From assembly GCA_022822365.1 (NCBI GenBank), contig JAJEBV010000022.1, forward strand, positions 1 to 64,000: DNA of 64,000 nt. The letters run 5' to 3'. Below, one piece after another: positions 36,149 through 44,953 of the stretch (position 1 is its first letter; each line of letters opens with the position of its first letter). This stretch comes from Thermoanaerobaculia bacterium (GTDB lineage Bacteria > Acidobacteriota > Thermoanaerobaculia > Multivoradales > Multivoraceae). The notes below the pieces were generated by a model. It saw only the letters and a program-made list of their open reading frames with translations, had not been told where the DNA came from and ran no database searches. Both the position numbers and the translations under genes were made by a program.

Positions 36149-37772
36149 CAGCGCCCCCGCGGTCGACTTCGTGTCGCCGCTGCCTCCGGTCAGGTCGGGG
36201 ATCGCGGACTACAGCGTCGACCTGCTCGACGAACTCGCACCGCTCTGCGACCTGCGCCTGGTCCGCCTGCCTGGGCAGGAGATCGCGTCCCACGTCCTGG
36301 ATCGATACCAGGTGGTCGACGCGGCGGCGCTCGACCCGGTCGGACGCCTGCCCTTCTACCAGATGGGCAACAACGTCTACCACGAGGGCGTCCGCCGGCT
36401 CGCTCTGGATTCTCCGGGGGTCGTCACCGTGCACGACCTGCGCCTGCACCACCTGCTGGTCGAGTCGACCCTGGCCTCCGGGGACCTCGACGCCTACGTC
36501 AGTGGCCTCGGCGAGGAGCACGGCTGGGAGGGCGCGGCCGCGGCGCTGTCGATCCGTTGGGGCGGCCACGGCCGGGCGCGGTTGTTCGAGATGCCGGCGC
36601 ACCGCTCCCTGCTGCTCCGGCAGCGCGGCCTCCTGACCCATAGCGATTGGGGTCTCCGGTTCCTCGAGGAGGAGCTGGGCCAGGAGTCGGGGCGGGCCGG
36701 GGGCCGGCTGCCGCCGATGCGCCGGGTGCCGATGCCGATGCCGGCGCCCGCTCTACCCGGGTCCGAGCAGGCGGCGGCCTGGCGGCGGCGAGCCGGCGTT
36801 CCTCGCTCGGCCGTCCTGATCGGCTCTTTCGGCTTCCAGACGCCGATCAAACGCACGGACGTGCTGCTGCGCGTACTCGCCGAGCCGGGGATGGAGCAGG
36901 CGCACGCGCTGGTGGTGGGAGATGTCGCGGCGGAACTCGATCTCGACGCCCTGGCCCGGGACCTGGGGGTCCAGGATCGGGTCACGATGGCCGGCTTCCT
37001 CGACGCGGCGGCGTTCCCGACGGCCATCGCCGCCTGCGATCTGTGCCTCAACCTGCGCTACCCGAGCGCGGGCGAAACCTCGGCCTCGCTGCTGCGCATT
37101 CTCGCGCTGGGCCGGGCCGCGGTGGTCTCCGACTACGCCCAGTTCGTTGAACTGCCGGACGACATCGTCATCAAGGCTCCGTTAAAGGACGATCCGGGCG
37201 CTGAGGCCGGCGCGCTCGCGTCCCTGCTGCGGGGTCTTCTCGGCACTCCGGACCGGCTCGCCGCGATGGGCGCGGCGGCGCGGGCCTTCATCGAGCGAGA
37301 GCACCGGCCGGCGTCGGTGGCGCGGGCGGTCTTCGAGGCTCTGGACGAGTGGTCGCGCGCTCCGGACGGAGAGCGGCCCGCGCCGCCGCGGCCGCCAGCC
37401 CCCACCTCGTTGACCTGGGGCTGGTTACCGGGGCGGATCGAGGTGGAGGGCTGCGACCCGCCCTGGCCGGATGGCGAGCGCCGGTCGATCGAACTCGTCG
37501 TCGCGAACACGGGCTTGGCCACCTGGCTCTCGGGCCACAACCAGGACGGCGGCGTCGTGCTCGAGCCCCAGCTCTGGAGCGGTGGGCGGGACCTGTTCCG
37601 GGGCAGGCCGTGGATTCCGCTGCCGCGGGACCTGCCGCCGGGCGACTCGTGCCGGATCCCCCTCAAGCTTCGGCGACCGATCGGCCGGGCACGGCTCCGC
37701 TTCGAGCCGCACCTCTTTGGCGGCGGTTCGATGACGCTCTGCGGCGCAACCGCCTTCGACCGCGCACTGTGA
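36132..37772 (+). CDS. GT4-like glycosyltransferase with C-terminal beta-sandwich
   Basis: This is a 546-residue protein. The first 430 or so residues are a GT-B glycosyltransferase: PPVRSGIADYSVDLLDEL at the acceptor side and GSFGFQTPIKRTDVLLRVLA at the start of the donor half. The donor site has GETSASLLRILALGRAAVVS. The last 110 or so residues form a separate beta-rich domain (VANTGLATWLSG, then IPLPRDLPPGDSCRIPLKLR), resembling Ig-like domains with a conserved Trp. The ATG lies inside prfB (17-nt overlap). It is coupled to the next gene, a membrane protein, suggesting surface glycan or glycoprotein assembly. The substrate is unknown. Confidence 0.8.
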   Translation: MPASPSSAPAVDFVSPLPPVRSGIADYSVDLLDELAPLCDLRLVRLPGQEIASHVLDRYQVVDAAALDPVGRLPFYQMGNNVYHEGVRRLALDSPGVVTVHDLRLHHLLVESTLASGDLDAYVSGLGEEHGWEGAAAALSIRWGGHGRARLFEMPAHRSLLLRQRGLLTHSDWGLRFLEEELGQESGRAGGRLPPMRRVPMPMPAPALPGSEQAAAWRRRAGVPRSAVLIGSFGFQTPIKRTDVLLRVLAEPGMEQAHALVVGDVAAELDLDALARDLGVQDRVTMAGFLDAAAFPTAIAACDLCLNLRYPSAGETSASLLRILALGRAAVVSDYAQFVELPDDIVIKAPLKDDPGAEAGALASLLRGLLGTPDRLAAMGAAARAFIEREHRPASVARAVFEALDEWSRAPDGERPAPPRPPAPTSLTWGWLPGRIEVEGCDPPWPDGERRSIELVVANTGLATWLSGHNQDGGVVLEPQLWSGGRDLFRGRPWIPLPRDLPPGDSCRIPLKLRRPIGRARLRFEPHLFGGGSMTLCGATAFDRAL

Positions 37773-39595
37773 TCCACGGCACGGTCGGGCGGCGGTGGTC
37801 CTGGCTTCTGCTCGCCGGACTGCTGCTCGCCCTGTTCGTGTCCGCGATGCGGTCGGATGCCCTCGACGCCGGGGAGCGGGAAACCACCTTCCGCATGGGT
37901 GCGCTGAGTCTGGCCTGGGATAGCGACCTCACCTACGGCCGCGAGGACTACGACCGCTACGTCCGGCTCTTCGGGGGAGAGCCTGAGGCCGTCGCCCTGG
38001 AAAGCAGTACCGGCGGCGCCCGGATCGGTTTCGCGCGGCCGCCTGCCTACGCCGTGCTGGCGGCGCCGTTCGTCCGCATCTCTCCCCGGTGGGGGCCGGC
38101 GCTGCTGAACTGGCTGCTGCTGGCGGTTGCGGCGGCCGGATCGGCCTTGGTGCTCGAGCGTCGCATCGGTCCCTGGGCGCCGGTCTGGATCGCCGTGTTC
38201 GTCGCTGGCACGACGGTCTTCACCCTGTTGCCGCTGCCATCGCCGGGGACGTTCCGCCTCGCCGCGTCGGCTCTGGCATGGGCGCTCGTCGTTCACGTGA
38301 TGCCGATGGGCGGGCCTTCCGAGCGGCGAAACGCAGCAGGGAGTCCCGGTGGCGCAGGAAGCGGCAGCGAAGGTGAGGGCCGTGCTCTGGGTGCGCGGGC
38401 CTTCTGGCCCGCATCCGCGGCGCTCCGGTGGTCCCTCGTCGGGCTCCTGCTCACGCTCGCCACGCTCGCCTCCGTCGACGGTCTGAGCCTGTTGCCGGCC
38501 CTGATCGCGGCCGCCTGGCTGGCCCTTGCGCAACCGCGGCGGGAAGCCGCCTTCCTCGCCCTCGCGGTGACGGCGGTGCTGACCGCCGGCGCATCGTTCG
38601 GGACATCGGCGCTCGCCCGCGGCGGCTTCGGACCGGTGGAGCGGGCGGTGTTCAGTCCTTCGACCGGCTTTCCGGCGGTCGACTTCGAGGCAGAGGAGTG
38701 GCGTGTCGACCCGCTACCAGCCAGCGGCGTCGAGCGAACCCGGTCCGGTCCCGAGTTCCGGGCCGGCGGCGCGGGTCCGGAGACTCTGCTGCACGGGGTC
38801 GCCGGCCGGACCGTCGGGATCGTCCCTTACGGTGTACCCCTCGTAGCGGCGGCGTTCTGGGGTTTGCTCGCCCCTGGCTGGCGGCGGGCGCTCCTCCTTG
38901 GCGGGCTCGCCTCGGTTGCCGCGCGCGTCGTTCTCTTCCCGTTCGACCTCGGCGATGAGTCCGTGCTTCGCGGCCCCGGCGGGGTCGGCGCCGTTCTTCC
39001 GATGTTCTGGTTCCTCGCCGGCCGGCTGCGGCTGGCGAAGATCGCCGCGATCGCCGTTTCTTCGGCTCTCTTCCTGTACCCGCTCTGGCTGCGGCCCGCC
39101 GCGGCGTTCGGGCCGTCCCCGGCGGCCGAGGGTGCGCTGCACCGTTTCCTGCCGGTGGAGACCGGGCAGCGTCCGCGGGCCGGAGAACCGGCGGACCTGT
39201 TCGCCGGTGGCGTCTGGCTGCGGCCTGTTGCGGGCAGGATCACTCCGTTCGGTGAGTCGGGGCTCCTGGTCGAAGGCGGGTCGGCGGAGTGTCTCGTCGC
39301 GTGGGAACCGGCCGCGCCCGCCAGTTGGGAAACGGACGGCGAGGTGGGTCGGCCGCGGCTCCGGATTCTCCTGGAGGAGGCCACGGTCCTGGAGGTCGCG
39401 GGCGCCGAAGTCGAGGAGAGCGGACCTCTCCCGTCGGGCGGAACGTCGGTGCGCCTGGTCCTGGACGCACCCGAGGCGCGCCACCGGATGTGGTGGTCGA
39501 ACGGGTCCGTCGACCTGTTTCGACTGGGTCTGACTCTGGACGGAGGCGACGATCCAGCGTCGACGCACGTGCTGGGGATAGGGTCGGTTCCGTGA
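37769..39595 (+). CDS. Polytopic membrane protein of unknown function
   Basis: This 608-residue protein has about ten hydrophobic segments. The first is WSWLLLAGLLLALFVSAM; others include NWLLLAVAAAGSALVL, WSLVGLLLTLATLAS and IAAIAVSSALFLYPLWL. A soluble C-terminal domain (about 455-608) is beta-rich. The layout recalls membrane glycosyltransferases or O-antigen-type proteins, but no family motif was recognised. GTG 37769 overlaps the upstream glycosyltransferase stop (GTGA). A short hairpin repeat (38387-38412) is embedded in frame in a hydrophilic Gly and Ser-rich loop. Confidence 0.7.
   Translation: MIHGTVGRRWSWLLLAGLLLALFVSAMRSDALDAGERETTFRMGALSLAWDSDLTYGREDYDRYVRLFGGEPEAVALESSTGGARIGFARPPAYAVLAAPFVRISPRWGPALLNWLLLAVAAAGSALVLERRIGPWAPVWIAVFVAGTTVFTLLPLPSPGTFRLAASALAWALVVHVMPMGGPSERRNAAGSPGGAGSGSEGEGRALGARAFWPASAALRWSLVGLLLTLATLASVDGLSLLPALIAAAWLALAQPRREAAFLALAVTAVLTAGASFGTSALARGGFGPVERAVFSPSTGFPAVDFEAEEWRVDPLPASGVERTRSGPEFRAGGAGPETLLHGVAGRTVGIVPYGVPLVAAAFWGLLAPGWRRALLLGGLASVAARVVLFPFDLGDESVLRGPGGVGAVLPMFWFLAGRLRLAKIAAIAVSSALFLYPLWLRPAAAFGPSPAAEGALHRFLPVETGQRPRAGEPADLFAGGVWLRPVAGRITPFGESGLLVEGGSAECLVAWEPAAPASWETDGEVGRPRLRILLEEATVLEVAGAEVEESGPLPSGGTSVRLVLDAPEARHRMWWSNGSVDLFRLGLTLDGGDDPASTHVLGIGSVP
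38387..38412 (+). repeat. Short hairpin repeat, copy b (inside a coding region)
   Basis: CTGGGTGCGC followed by GCGGGCC-TTCT-GGCCCGC matches the other copies. The stem pair changed in a compensatory way (GGGTC/GACCC to GGGCC/GGCCC). It encodes residues about 207-215 of the membrane protein, in frame. Confidence 0.7.
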
Positions 39596-40170
39596 GTTGG
39601 ATCCTCCAGATTCAACGCCGGCTCGAGGGGTCGAAGCGGCTGCCCGCGGCGCCGGGCGGCGAAGGCACGAGCGTCGCGGTCGTCGTGCCTCTGTACGTCG
39701 AGTCGGCCGAACTCTGGACGGTGCTGCGGGAAGAGCCGAACGAGTCGCCTCCGCTCAGTTTCCCGGCCGCCGCCTTCGAGGGCGACGACCCCTGGCCGAC
39801 CGTGGCGCGCCTCGGCAGCGTCGGTCTCGGCGTCGACCCGTCGCGGATTCTCCGGCTCGGCGAGCTGGACGAGATCGGCGGCAGAGGCGGCTTCAGGATG
39901 CGGGCATGCGTGGTCGCGGTTCCGTCTCCCGAGGACGACGGCAGCAACACGGAGGCGCCGGGCGTGCGGCTCCCGCTTTCCGCGCTGCGGCACCCCCGGC
40001 TGGTCGAGGAGCGGACGTTCGAGATCGAGGGGCAACAGGTGCCGCTCGCCGTCTACCACCTCGGACGGCACCGCTTGTGGGGGCCGGCCCTCGATGTGCT
40101 GCTCCAGCTCCTGGAGCTGCTGGAGCGCCCGGAAGCGGTGCGGGAGGCGCCGGCCGCCAGCTTGAACTGA
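39592..40170 (+). CDS. Degenerate Nudix-fold protein (catalytic box lost)
   Basis: This 192-residue protein resembles CoA-pyrophosphatase-type Nudix hydrolases in layout. SVAVVVPLYVESAELWTVLR matches the opening strands and LSFPAAAFEGDDPWPTVARL occupies the Nudix box position, with DPSRILRLGELDEIGG after it. The normal box has REUxEE-type metal ligands, but here that stretch reads RLGSVGLG, so metal binding and hydrolysis should be lost. It may be a binding or regulatory protein. GTG 39592 overlaps the upstream membrane protein gene (GTGA). Confidence 0.6.
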   Translation: MSWILQIQRRLEGSKRLPAAPGGEGTSVAVVVPLYVESAELWTVLREEPNESPPLSFPAAAFEGDDPWPTVARLGSVGLGVDPSRILRLGELDEIGGRGGFRMRACVVAVPSPEDDGSNTEAPGVRLPLSALRHPRLVEERTFEIEGQQVPLAVYHLGRHRLWGPALDVLLQLLELLERPEAVREAPAASLN

Positions 40171-40201
40171 CTCACACGTAGCGTTCCGCGGCGCAAGCTC
40201 C

Positions 40202-40207
40202 TAGAAT
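40202..40207 (+). promoter_or_regulatory. Candidate -10 TAGAAT before the aldolase gene
   Basis: TAGAAT lies 42 nt before ATG 40250, which has its own AGGGGAG ribosome binding site. No good -35 was found. It would give a normal leader, unlike the leaderless-type genes. Confidence 0.3.
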
Positions 40208-40249
40208 GCGCCCGATCCGACCCGCCGGGTCTCTGAACCAGGGGAGAAC

Positions 40250-41311
40250 ATGGCCGACATCGCGCGCATCGAAGAACTGCTGGGCAGTGAGGCGGAGAGC
40301 CTCCTCGGACACGTCTGCACCGGCATCCCGAAGGATCACCTGACCGTGCCGGGGCCCGACATCGTCGACCGGGCGTTCGGGCCATCCGACCGGAACAACC
40401 GCACCCTGGCGAGCCTGGAACGTCTGCTCGGCCACGGCCGTCTCGGCGGCAGCGGTTACGTCTCGATCCTGCCCGTGGACCAGGGGATCGAGCACTCGGG
40501 CGCCGCCTCGTTCGCGCCGAACCCGATCTACTTCGATCCCGAGAACATCATCCGGCTGGCGATGGAGGGCGGCTGCAACGGCGTCGCCTCGACCCTGGGC
40601 GTGCTCGGCAGCATCGGCCGCCGCTACGCGCACCGGATCCCGTTCATCGTCAAGCTCAACCACAACGAGAGCCTGACTCACCCGCATACGTACCACCAGG
40701 TCCTCTTCTCGCAGGTCGAGCAGGCCTGGGACCTCGGCGCCACGGCGGTGGGCGCCACGGTGTACTTCGGCGCCGACGTCTGCCGTGAGGAACTGGTCGA
40801 GATCGCCGAGTGCTTCCAGCAGGCGCACGAGCTCGGCATGGCCTGCATCCTCTGGTGCTACCTCCGCAACAGCGGGTTCGTCGTCGACGGCGTCGACTAC
40901 CACGACTCGGCCGACCTGACCGGGCAGGCGAACCACATCGGCGTGACGATCGAGGCGGACATCGTCAAGCAGAAGCAGGCGACGAAGAACGGGGGCTACC
41001 CTGCGGTCGGCTTCGGCAAGACCCACGACCTGGTCTACAGCGACCTGGTGTCCGACCATCCCGTCGACCTCGTGCGCTGGCAGGTCGCGAACTGCTACAT
41101 GGGCCGGGTCGGGCTGATCAACTCCGGCGGTTCCTCCGGCGGCGCCGGCGACCTGGCGGCCGCGGTCCGGACCGCGGTGATCAACCGCCGCGCCGGCGGC
41201 CAGGGACTGATCTCCGGCCGCAAGGCGTTCCAGCGGCCGATGGCGGAGGGCGTGGAACTCCTGAACCACATCCAGGACGTCTACCTCTGCGAGGACATCA
41301 CGATCGCGTAG
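40250..41311 (+). CDS. fbaB: Class I fructose-bisphosphate aldolase (FbaB/DhnA type)
   Basis: This is a 353-residue aldolase of the archaeal-type class I family, which uses a Schiff-base lysine to cleave fructose 1,6-bisphosphate. Recognisable segments are [52 protein letters not shown] and [20 protein letters not shown]. The length is typical. ATG 40250 follows AGGGGAG. Its 3' end overlaps the convergent patatin gene by 14 nt. Confidence 0.92.
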   Translation: MADIARIEELLGSEAESLLGHVCTGIPKDHLTVPGPDIVDRAFGPSDRNNRTLASLERLLGHGRLGGSGYVSILPVDQGIEHSGAASFAPNPIYFDPENIIRLAMEGGCNGVASTLGVLGSIGRRYAHRIPFIVKLNHNESLTHPHTYHQVLFSQVEQAWDLGATAVGATVYFGADVCREELVEIAECFQQAHELGMACILWCYLRNSGFVVDGVDYHDSADLTGQANHIGVTIEADIVKQKQATKNGGYPAVGFGKTHDLVYSDLVSDHPVDLVRWQVANCYMGRVGLINSGGSSGGAGDLAAAVRTAVINRRAGGQGLISGRKAFQRPMAEGVELLNHIQDVYLCEDITIA

Positions 41312-42509
41312 CGGCCCCGCCCAACAGATCCGCGATCTCCTCGTGGCGCGCCTCGGCGTCCCTTTCGCCCACCTGGATCAGAGCCCGGATGTAGTCGGGC
41401 TGGAACATCAACAGACTCAGCAGGTCCGGGCTCTTCGTGTCGCGGGTGCCGAGACCGCGGGTCATGAAGCGGAACGCCTTGGGCAGCCGGGGCTCGAAGC
41501 GGCCGGCGAGCTGCCCCAGGTCCTCGGAGGGCCGCAGCAGCACGAGGTCGACGAGGCGGAGCGAACCCCGCTCCGACTCCGGCATCCGGGCCAGCAGGCC
41601 GTTCACGAGTTCCATCCGGTTCGCGTCCTGGTCGAGCTGGTCCAGGAACACGGCGTTCAGGAGCACGCCCGCGAACTGGGCCGGCGGCGGGTAGGCGGCG
41701 GCCGCCGTTCTGGGCGCCAGAGGCTCGTAGCGCGTGGACACCGCGATCAGGCGGTCGCAGCCCAGGTGCAGGGCCGGCGACAGCGGTGAGGTCAGACGGA
41801 CGCCGCCATCTCCATGCCAGGCGTCGCCGATCCGCACCGCCGGGAAGATCAGCGGCAGCGAGGCGGAGGCGAGGACGTGGTCGAGCGTGAGCAGGGCTCG
41901 CTCCGAGCGGCGCTTCGGCCGTTCCCAGGTCTCGATGTCGCGGCCCTGAACCCAGGTGACCGTCTGCCCGGTCGACCACTCGACGGTGGTCACGGCGACT
42001 GCGTCCAGGCGGCCGCGGTCCAGGTTCTTCGCGATTCCCGGCAGCACGCGGCCATTGCCTGAGTCGGCGCCGAGCACCTCGCCAAGGTGCCCGCCCAGCG
42101 GCGACGTGTCCACCAGACCGCGAACCTGCGGCCGGTAACGCAGACCGCCCGAAGCCAGGTTCAGCAGCCAGCGGACGACCATGCCGCCCAGCGACCAGCC
42201 GTCGTCCCGGAACACGTGATCGGGCGTCAGCTCGAGCCAGATCCGGCTCAGTTCTTCCGTTGCCTCGGCTGCGCTGCCCTGATGAGAGGCGAGGAAGGAA
42301 GCGTTGATCGCGCCCGCCGAAACGCCGGTCAGCACGTCGAAGTGGAACTCGGGAAGCCGTTTCGCCAGGTGCCGGACCAGCCCGACCTGGTAGGCCGCCC
42401 GCGCGCCGCCGCCGGTGAGGACGAGGCCGATCCGGGGCTTCCCGCCGTCGTTCCCGTGGCCGCTGACGGCGGGCTTGCGCTCGGGCGTTTCTCTTGTTGG
42501 CAGCGGCAC
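41298..42509 (-). CDS. Patatin-like phospholipase
   Basis: This is a 403-residue patatin-family lipid acyl hydrolase. The oxyanion motif [11 protein letters not shown], nucleophile GVSAG and the DGG motif (HGDGGVR) of the Ser-Asp dyad are all present. There is no signal peptide, so a cytosolic or membrane-peripheral site is expected. It starts at GTG 42509 after AGGATCAAGGG. It converges on the aldolase gene and lies downstream of the toxin gene with a 37-nt gap. Confidence 0.9.
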   Translation of the reverse strand: MPLPTRETPERKPAVSGHGNDGGKPRIGLVLTGGGARAAYQVGLVRHLAKRLPEFHFDVLTGVSAGAINASFLASHQGSAAEATEELSRIWLELTPDHVFRDDGWSLGGMVVRWLLNLASGGLRYRPQVRGLVDTSPLGGHLGEVLGADSGNGRVLPGIAKNLDRGRLDAVAVTTVEWSTGQTVTWVQGRDIETWERPKRRSERALLTLDHVLASASLPLIFPAVRIGDAWHGDGGVRLTSPLSPALHLGCDRLIAVSTRYEPLAPRTAAAAYPPPAQFAGVLLNAVFLDQLDQDANRMELVNGLLARMPESERGSLRLVDLVLLRPSEDLGQLAGRFEPRLPKAFRFMTRGLGTRDTKSPDLLSLLMFQPDYIRALIQVGERDAEARHEEIADLLGGAATRS

Positions 42510-42546
42510 GCGATCAGCCCTTGATCCTGCTCTTCCGCAGCCTCGT

Positions 42547-42936
42547 TCAGATCAACTCGACGCGGTCTTCGAGCCCCGGAGCACCGGCGAGCTTCCGATC
42601 CGCCGTCAGCAGGATCGTGGAGAGGGCCTCGGCCAAGGCGACATAGATCGCGTCATACGCCGAGACGTTGTGCCGGAGTTCCCATATGCGGTCCAGGAAC
42701 CGGTGATGACCGTATCGCTCTGCCGGAAGATCACGCCAGTCGCGCAGGGCCCGCAGACCCCGGTCGGCCCCGAAGGCGCCCCGAATGACGTAGCTCCTCA
42801 GGGTCTGGGCGATCTCCAGATCCGCCAGATGCGGGACGTGAATCTCGACGGACTCCCGTCGCAGTCTCTCGCTCAGGCGACGACCCTGGGCGGTGTCCAG
42901 GAGCAGTTCGACGGCCGCGGAGGCGTCGATCACCAC
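42547..42936 (-). CDS. PIN-domain toxin (VapC/FitB-type ribonuclease)
   Basis: This is a 129-residue PIN domain. The metal-binding acids are in VIDASAAVELL at the N-terminus, DLEIAQTL in the middle and SAYDAIYVALAEAL with LLTADRKLA near the C-terminus. Such toxins cleave tRNA or rRNA when freed from their antitoxin. It starts at GTG 42936 and overlaps the antitoxin by 7 nt. Confidence 0.92.
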   Translation of the reverse strand: MVIDASAAVELLLDTAQGRRLSERLRRESVEIHVPHLADLEIAQTLRSYVIRGAFGADRGLRALRDWRDLPAERYGHHRFLDRIWELRHNVSAYDAIYVALAEALSTILLTADRKLAGAPGLEDRVELI

Positions 42937-43166
42937 TCCCGAGATTCCCTGGCCTCTCGCAGTACCTCGGCAGGCGACTTGTCCAGTGTCACCGGCGGCG
43001 ACTTGCGAATCCTGTCCAGCACTTCCCGGCGGCTCGGCCGGCGCACGATCCGCTCGATCTCGCGCAACACGAAGTGGGACATGGACACCCCTTCGAGTGC
43101 GGCCCGACTCTTCAGAAGGCGGTGGGTCTCCTCGGGCACGTTCCGGATCTGGAGCATCTTCGACAT
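42930..43166 (-). CDS. FitA-like ribbon-helix-helix antitoxin
   Basis: This is a 78-residue protein with an N-terminal ribbon-helix-helix: MLQIRNVPEETHRLLKSRAA, then GVSMSHFVLREIERI. The C-terminal tail (KSPAEVLREARESREW) would wrap the PIN toxin. ATG 43166 was chosen; the upstream extension does not resemble the family. TAGGAT lies 7 nt before the ATG. The complex normally represses its own promoter, which here shares 61 bp with lipB on the other strand. Confidence 0.9.
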   Translation of the reverse strand: MSKMLQIRNVPEETHRLLKSRAALEGVSMSHFVLREIERIVRRPSRREVLDRIRKSPPVTLDKSPAEVLREARESREW

Positions 43167-43173
43167 GTCTTGG

Positions 43174-43179
43174 ATCCTA
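43174..43179 (-). promoter_or_regulatory. -10-like TAGGAT box before the antitoxin
   Basis: TAGGAT on the minus strand is 7 nt from ATG 43166. The same bases contain AGGA, so a weak Shine-Dalgarno reading cannot be excluded. Confidence 0.35.
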
Positions 43180-43214
43180 GTTTCATGTGAGGAACATGGC
43201 AACCCGCGAAGGCG

Positions 43215-43220
43215 TAGTCT
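43215..43220 (+). promoter_or_regulatory. -10-like TAGTCT box before lipB
   Basis: TAGTCT lies 7 nt before ATG 43228, with no Shine-Dalgarno between, consistent with leaderless transcription divergent from the antitoxin. Confidence 0.35.
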
Positions 43221-43227
43221 TGTGGAC

Positions 43228-44016
43228 ATGGCCGAGACGGGAGAGGTCGCCGCGCCGCGTACGGAGACGCCGATTCGAGCGGCCTGGCTGGGCCGGGTCG
43301 GCTACGAGCGCGGGGTCGAACTGCAGGAGAAAGCCAGGCAGCGGATTCTGGACCGCGAGCCGGGCGCGATGGACACCCTGCTCCTGCTGGAGCACCCGCC
43401 CACCTACACGGTGGGCCGGAACTGCGACCGCGGCGACGTGCTGGCGGCGCCGGAGTGGCTCGAGCAGCGTGGAATCACCGTCGCCGAATGCGACCGCGGG
43501 GGCCGCGCGACGTATCACGGTCCGGGTCAGCTCGTGGGCTATCCGGTCATCGATCTCCGGCCCGACCGCCGCAATGTGCGCGCCTACGTCCGCGACCTGC
43601 AGGAGGTGCTGGTCAGGACGCTTGCGGCGTTCGGCGTCACTGCCGCCGGCGGCGAGGAACGGGAGCGGATCGGCGTCTGGGTCGGTCGCCGGAAGATCGC
43701 TTCGATCGGCATCCACCTCCGGCGCTGGGTCACCACGCACGGCTTTGCGCTCAATGTCTGCACCGACCTGGACGACTTCGCCGGCATCCTCTCCTGCGGC
43801 TTCGACGCCGGCGTGATGACCTCGATCGAGGAACTCACGGGCCGCCGGCCCGGTCTGGAGGACGTCGCCGGGTGTTGCGCGGAGAACTTCGCGCAGGTCT
43901 TCGAGCGTCGTCTCGTCTCTATGGAACCCGCCGGGATGGGCTTCGAGCCGGTGCTGCGCAACGCTAGGATCCACGGTGACACGCGGCCGCTCGAGAGTCG
44001 GTCGCCCGAGTCGTAG
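43228..44016 (+). CDS. lipB: Octanoyl-[acyl carrier protein]:protein N-octanoyltransferase
   Basis: LipB moves octanoyl from ACP to lipoyl domains. The 262-residue protein has RGGRATYHGPGQLVGYPVID, the Lys in RRKIASIGIHLRRWVTTHGF and the nucleophilic Cys in ILSCGFDAGVMTS. ATG 43228 was chosen; an in-frame GTG at 43222 is possible. lipA follows 6 nt downstream, giving the complete de novo lipoylation pair. Confidence 0.93.
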   Translation: MAETGEVAAPRTETPIRAAWLGRVGYERGVELQEKARQRILDREPGAMDTLLLLEHPPTYTVGRNCDRGDVLAAPEWLEQRGITVAECDRGGRATYHGPGQLVGYPVIDLRPDRRNVRAYVRDLQEVLVRTLAAFGVTAAGGEERERIGVWVGRRKIASIGIHLRRWVTTHGFALNVCTDLDDFAGILSCGFDAGVMTSIEELTGRRPGLEDVAGCCAENFAQVFERRLVSMEPAGMGFEPVLRNARIHGDTRPLESRSPES

Positions 44017-44022
44017 ACCCAC

Positions 44023-44943
44023 ATGGACGAACTCGTCTCCATCGGCGCCCCGCCGCCCGTCGGCGGCGCCGCGCGCCCGCCGCGGCCCGACTGGCTGCGC
44101 ATCCGGCTGAGCACGCCGGAGCCGTACCAGCGTGTCCGACGGCTGATGGAAGGGCTGAACCTGAACACGGTGTGCGAGGAGGCGCGCTGTCCGAACATCT
44201 ACGAGTGCTGGGGCGAGCACGGCACCGCGACGTTCATGATCCTCGGCGACACCTGCACGCGCCGCTGCGGGTTCTGCGCCGTCCACACCGGCCGGCCCGC
44301 GGCCGGCGTCGACGCGGACGAACCGGCGCGGGTGGCGGAAGCCGCGGCCGCCATGGGCCTGCGCCACGTGGTGGTCACCTCGGTCGACCGGGACGATCTT
44401 CCGGACGGCGGCGCCGGGCACTTCGCCGACACGATCCGCGCGATCCGCGAGCGGCTTGCGGGGGCCGCGGTCGAGGTCCTGACTCCGGACTTCCGGGGCG
44501 TCGATGACGCTCTGGACATCGTGCTCGCGGAGCGCCCCGAGGTGTTCTCGCACAACATGGAGACAGTTCCCCGGCTGTACCGGCAGGCGCGCCCCGGCAG
44601 CAGCTACGAGCGGAGTCTGGCGCTGCTGGAGGAGTCGGCGGCCTGCCGCGACGGCGGCGGCTACGCGGGCAGGGTGAAGACGGGTCTGATGGTGGGCTTG
44701 GGCGAGACGACGGCGGAGCTCGAGGCGACGATCCGCGACATCCGGTCGGCGGGAACCGGGATCCTCACGATCGGCCAGTATCTCCAGCCGACACGTGACC
44801 ATCTGCCGGTCGACCGCTATGTGCATCCGGACGAGTTCGCCCGGTTGCGCGGGTTCGCTCTCGGCCTGGGCTTCCGCCACTGCGAGGCGGGCCCGCTCGT
44901 GCGCAGCAGCTATCACGCTCACGAGCACGTCGCCCGCTCCTGA
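44023..44943 (+). CDS. lipA: Lipoyl synthase
   Basis: LipA is a radical-SAM enzyme inserting two sulfurs into octanoyl chains. The 306-residue protein has both iron-sulfur sites: the auxiliary cluster motif VCEEARCPNIYECW and the radical-SAM motif CTRRCGFC. VVVTSVDRDDLPDGGAGHFA, VFSHNMETVPRLY and TIGQYLQPTRDHLPV are typical. It is coupled with lipB and followed by proline dehydrogenase after 10 nt. Confidence 0.96.
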   Translation: MDELVSIGAPPPVGGAARPPRPDWLRIRLSTPEPYQRVRRLMEGLNLNTVCEEARCPNIYECWGEHGTATFMILGDTCTRRCGFCAVHTGRPAAGVDADEPARVAEAAAAMGLRHVVVTSVDRDDLPDGGAGHFADTIRAIRERLAGAAVEVLTPDFRGVDDALDIVLAERPEVFSHNMETVPRLYRQARPGSSYERSLALLEESAACRDGGGYAGRVKTGLMVGLGETTAELEATIRDIRSAGTGILTIGQYLQPTRDHLPVDRYVHPDEFARLRGFALGLGFRHCEAGPLVRSSYHAHEHVARS

Positions 44944-44953
44944 TGGAGACCCC

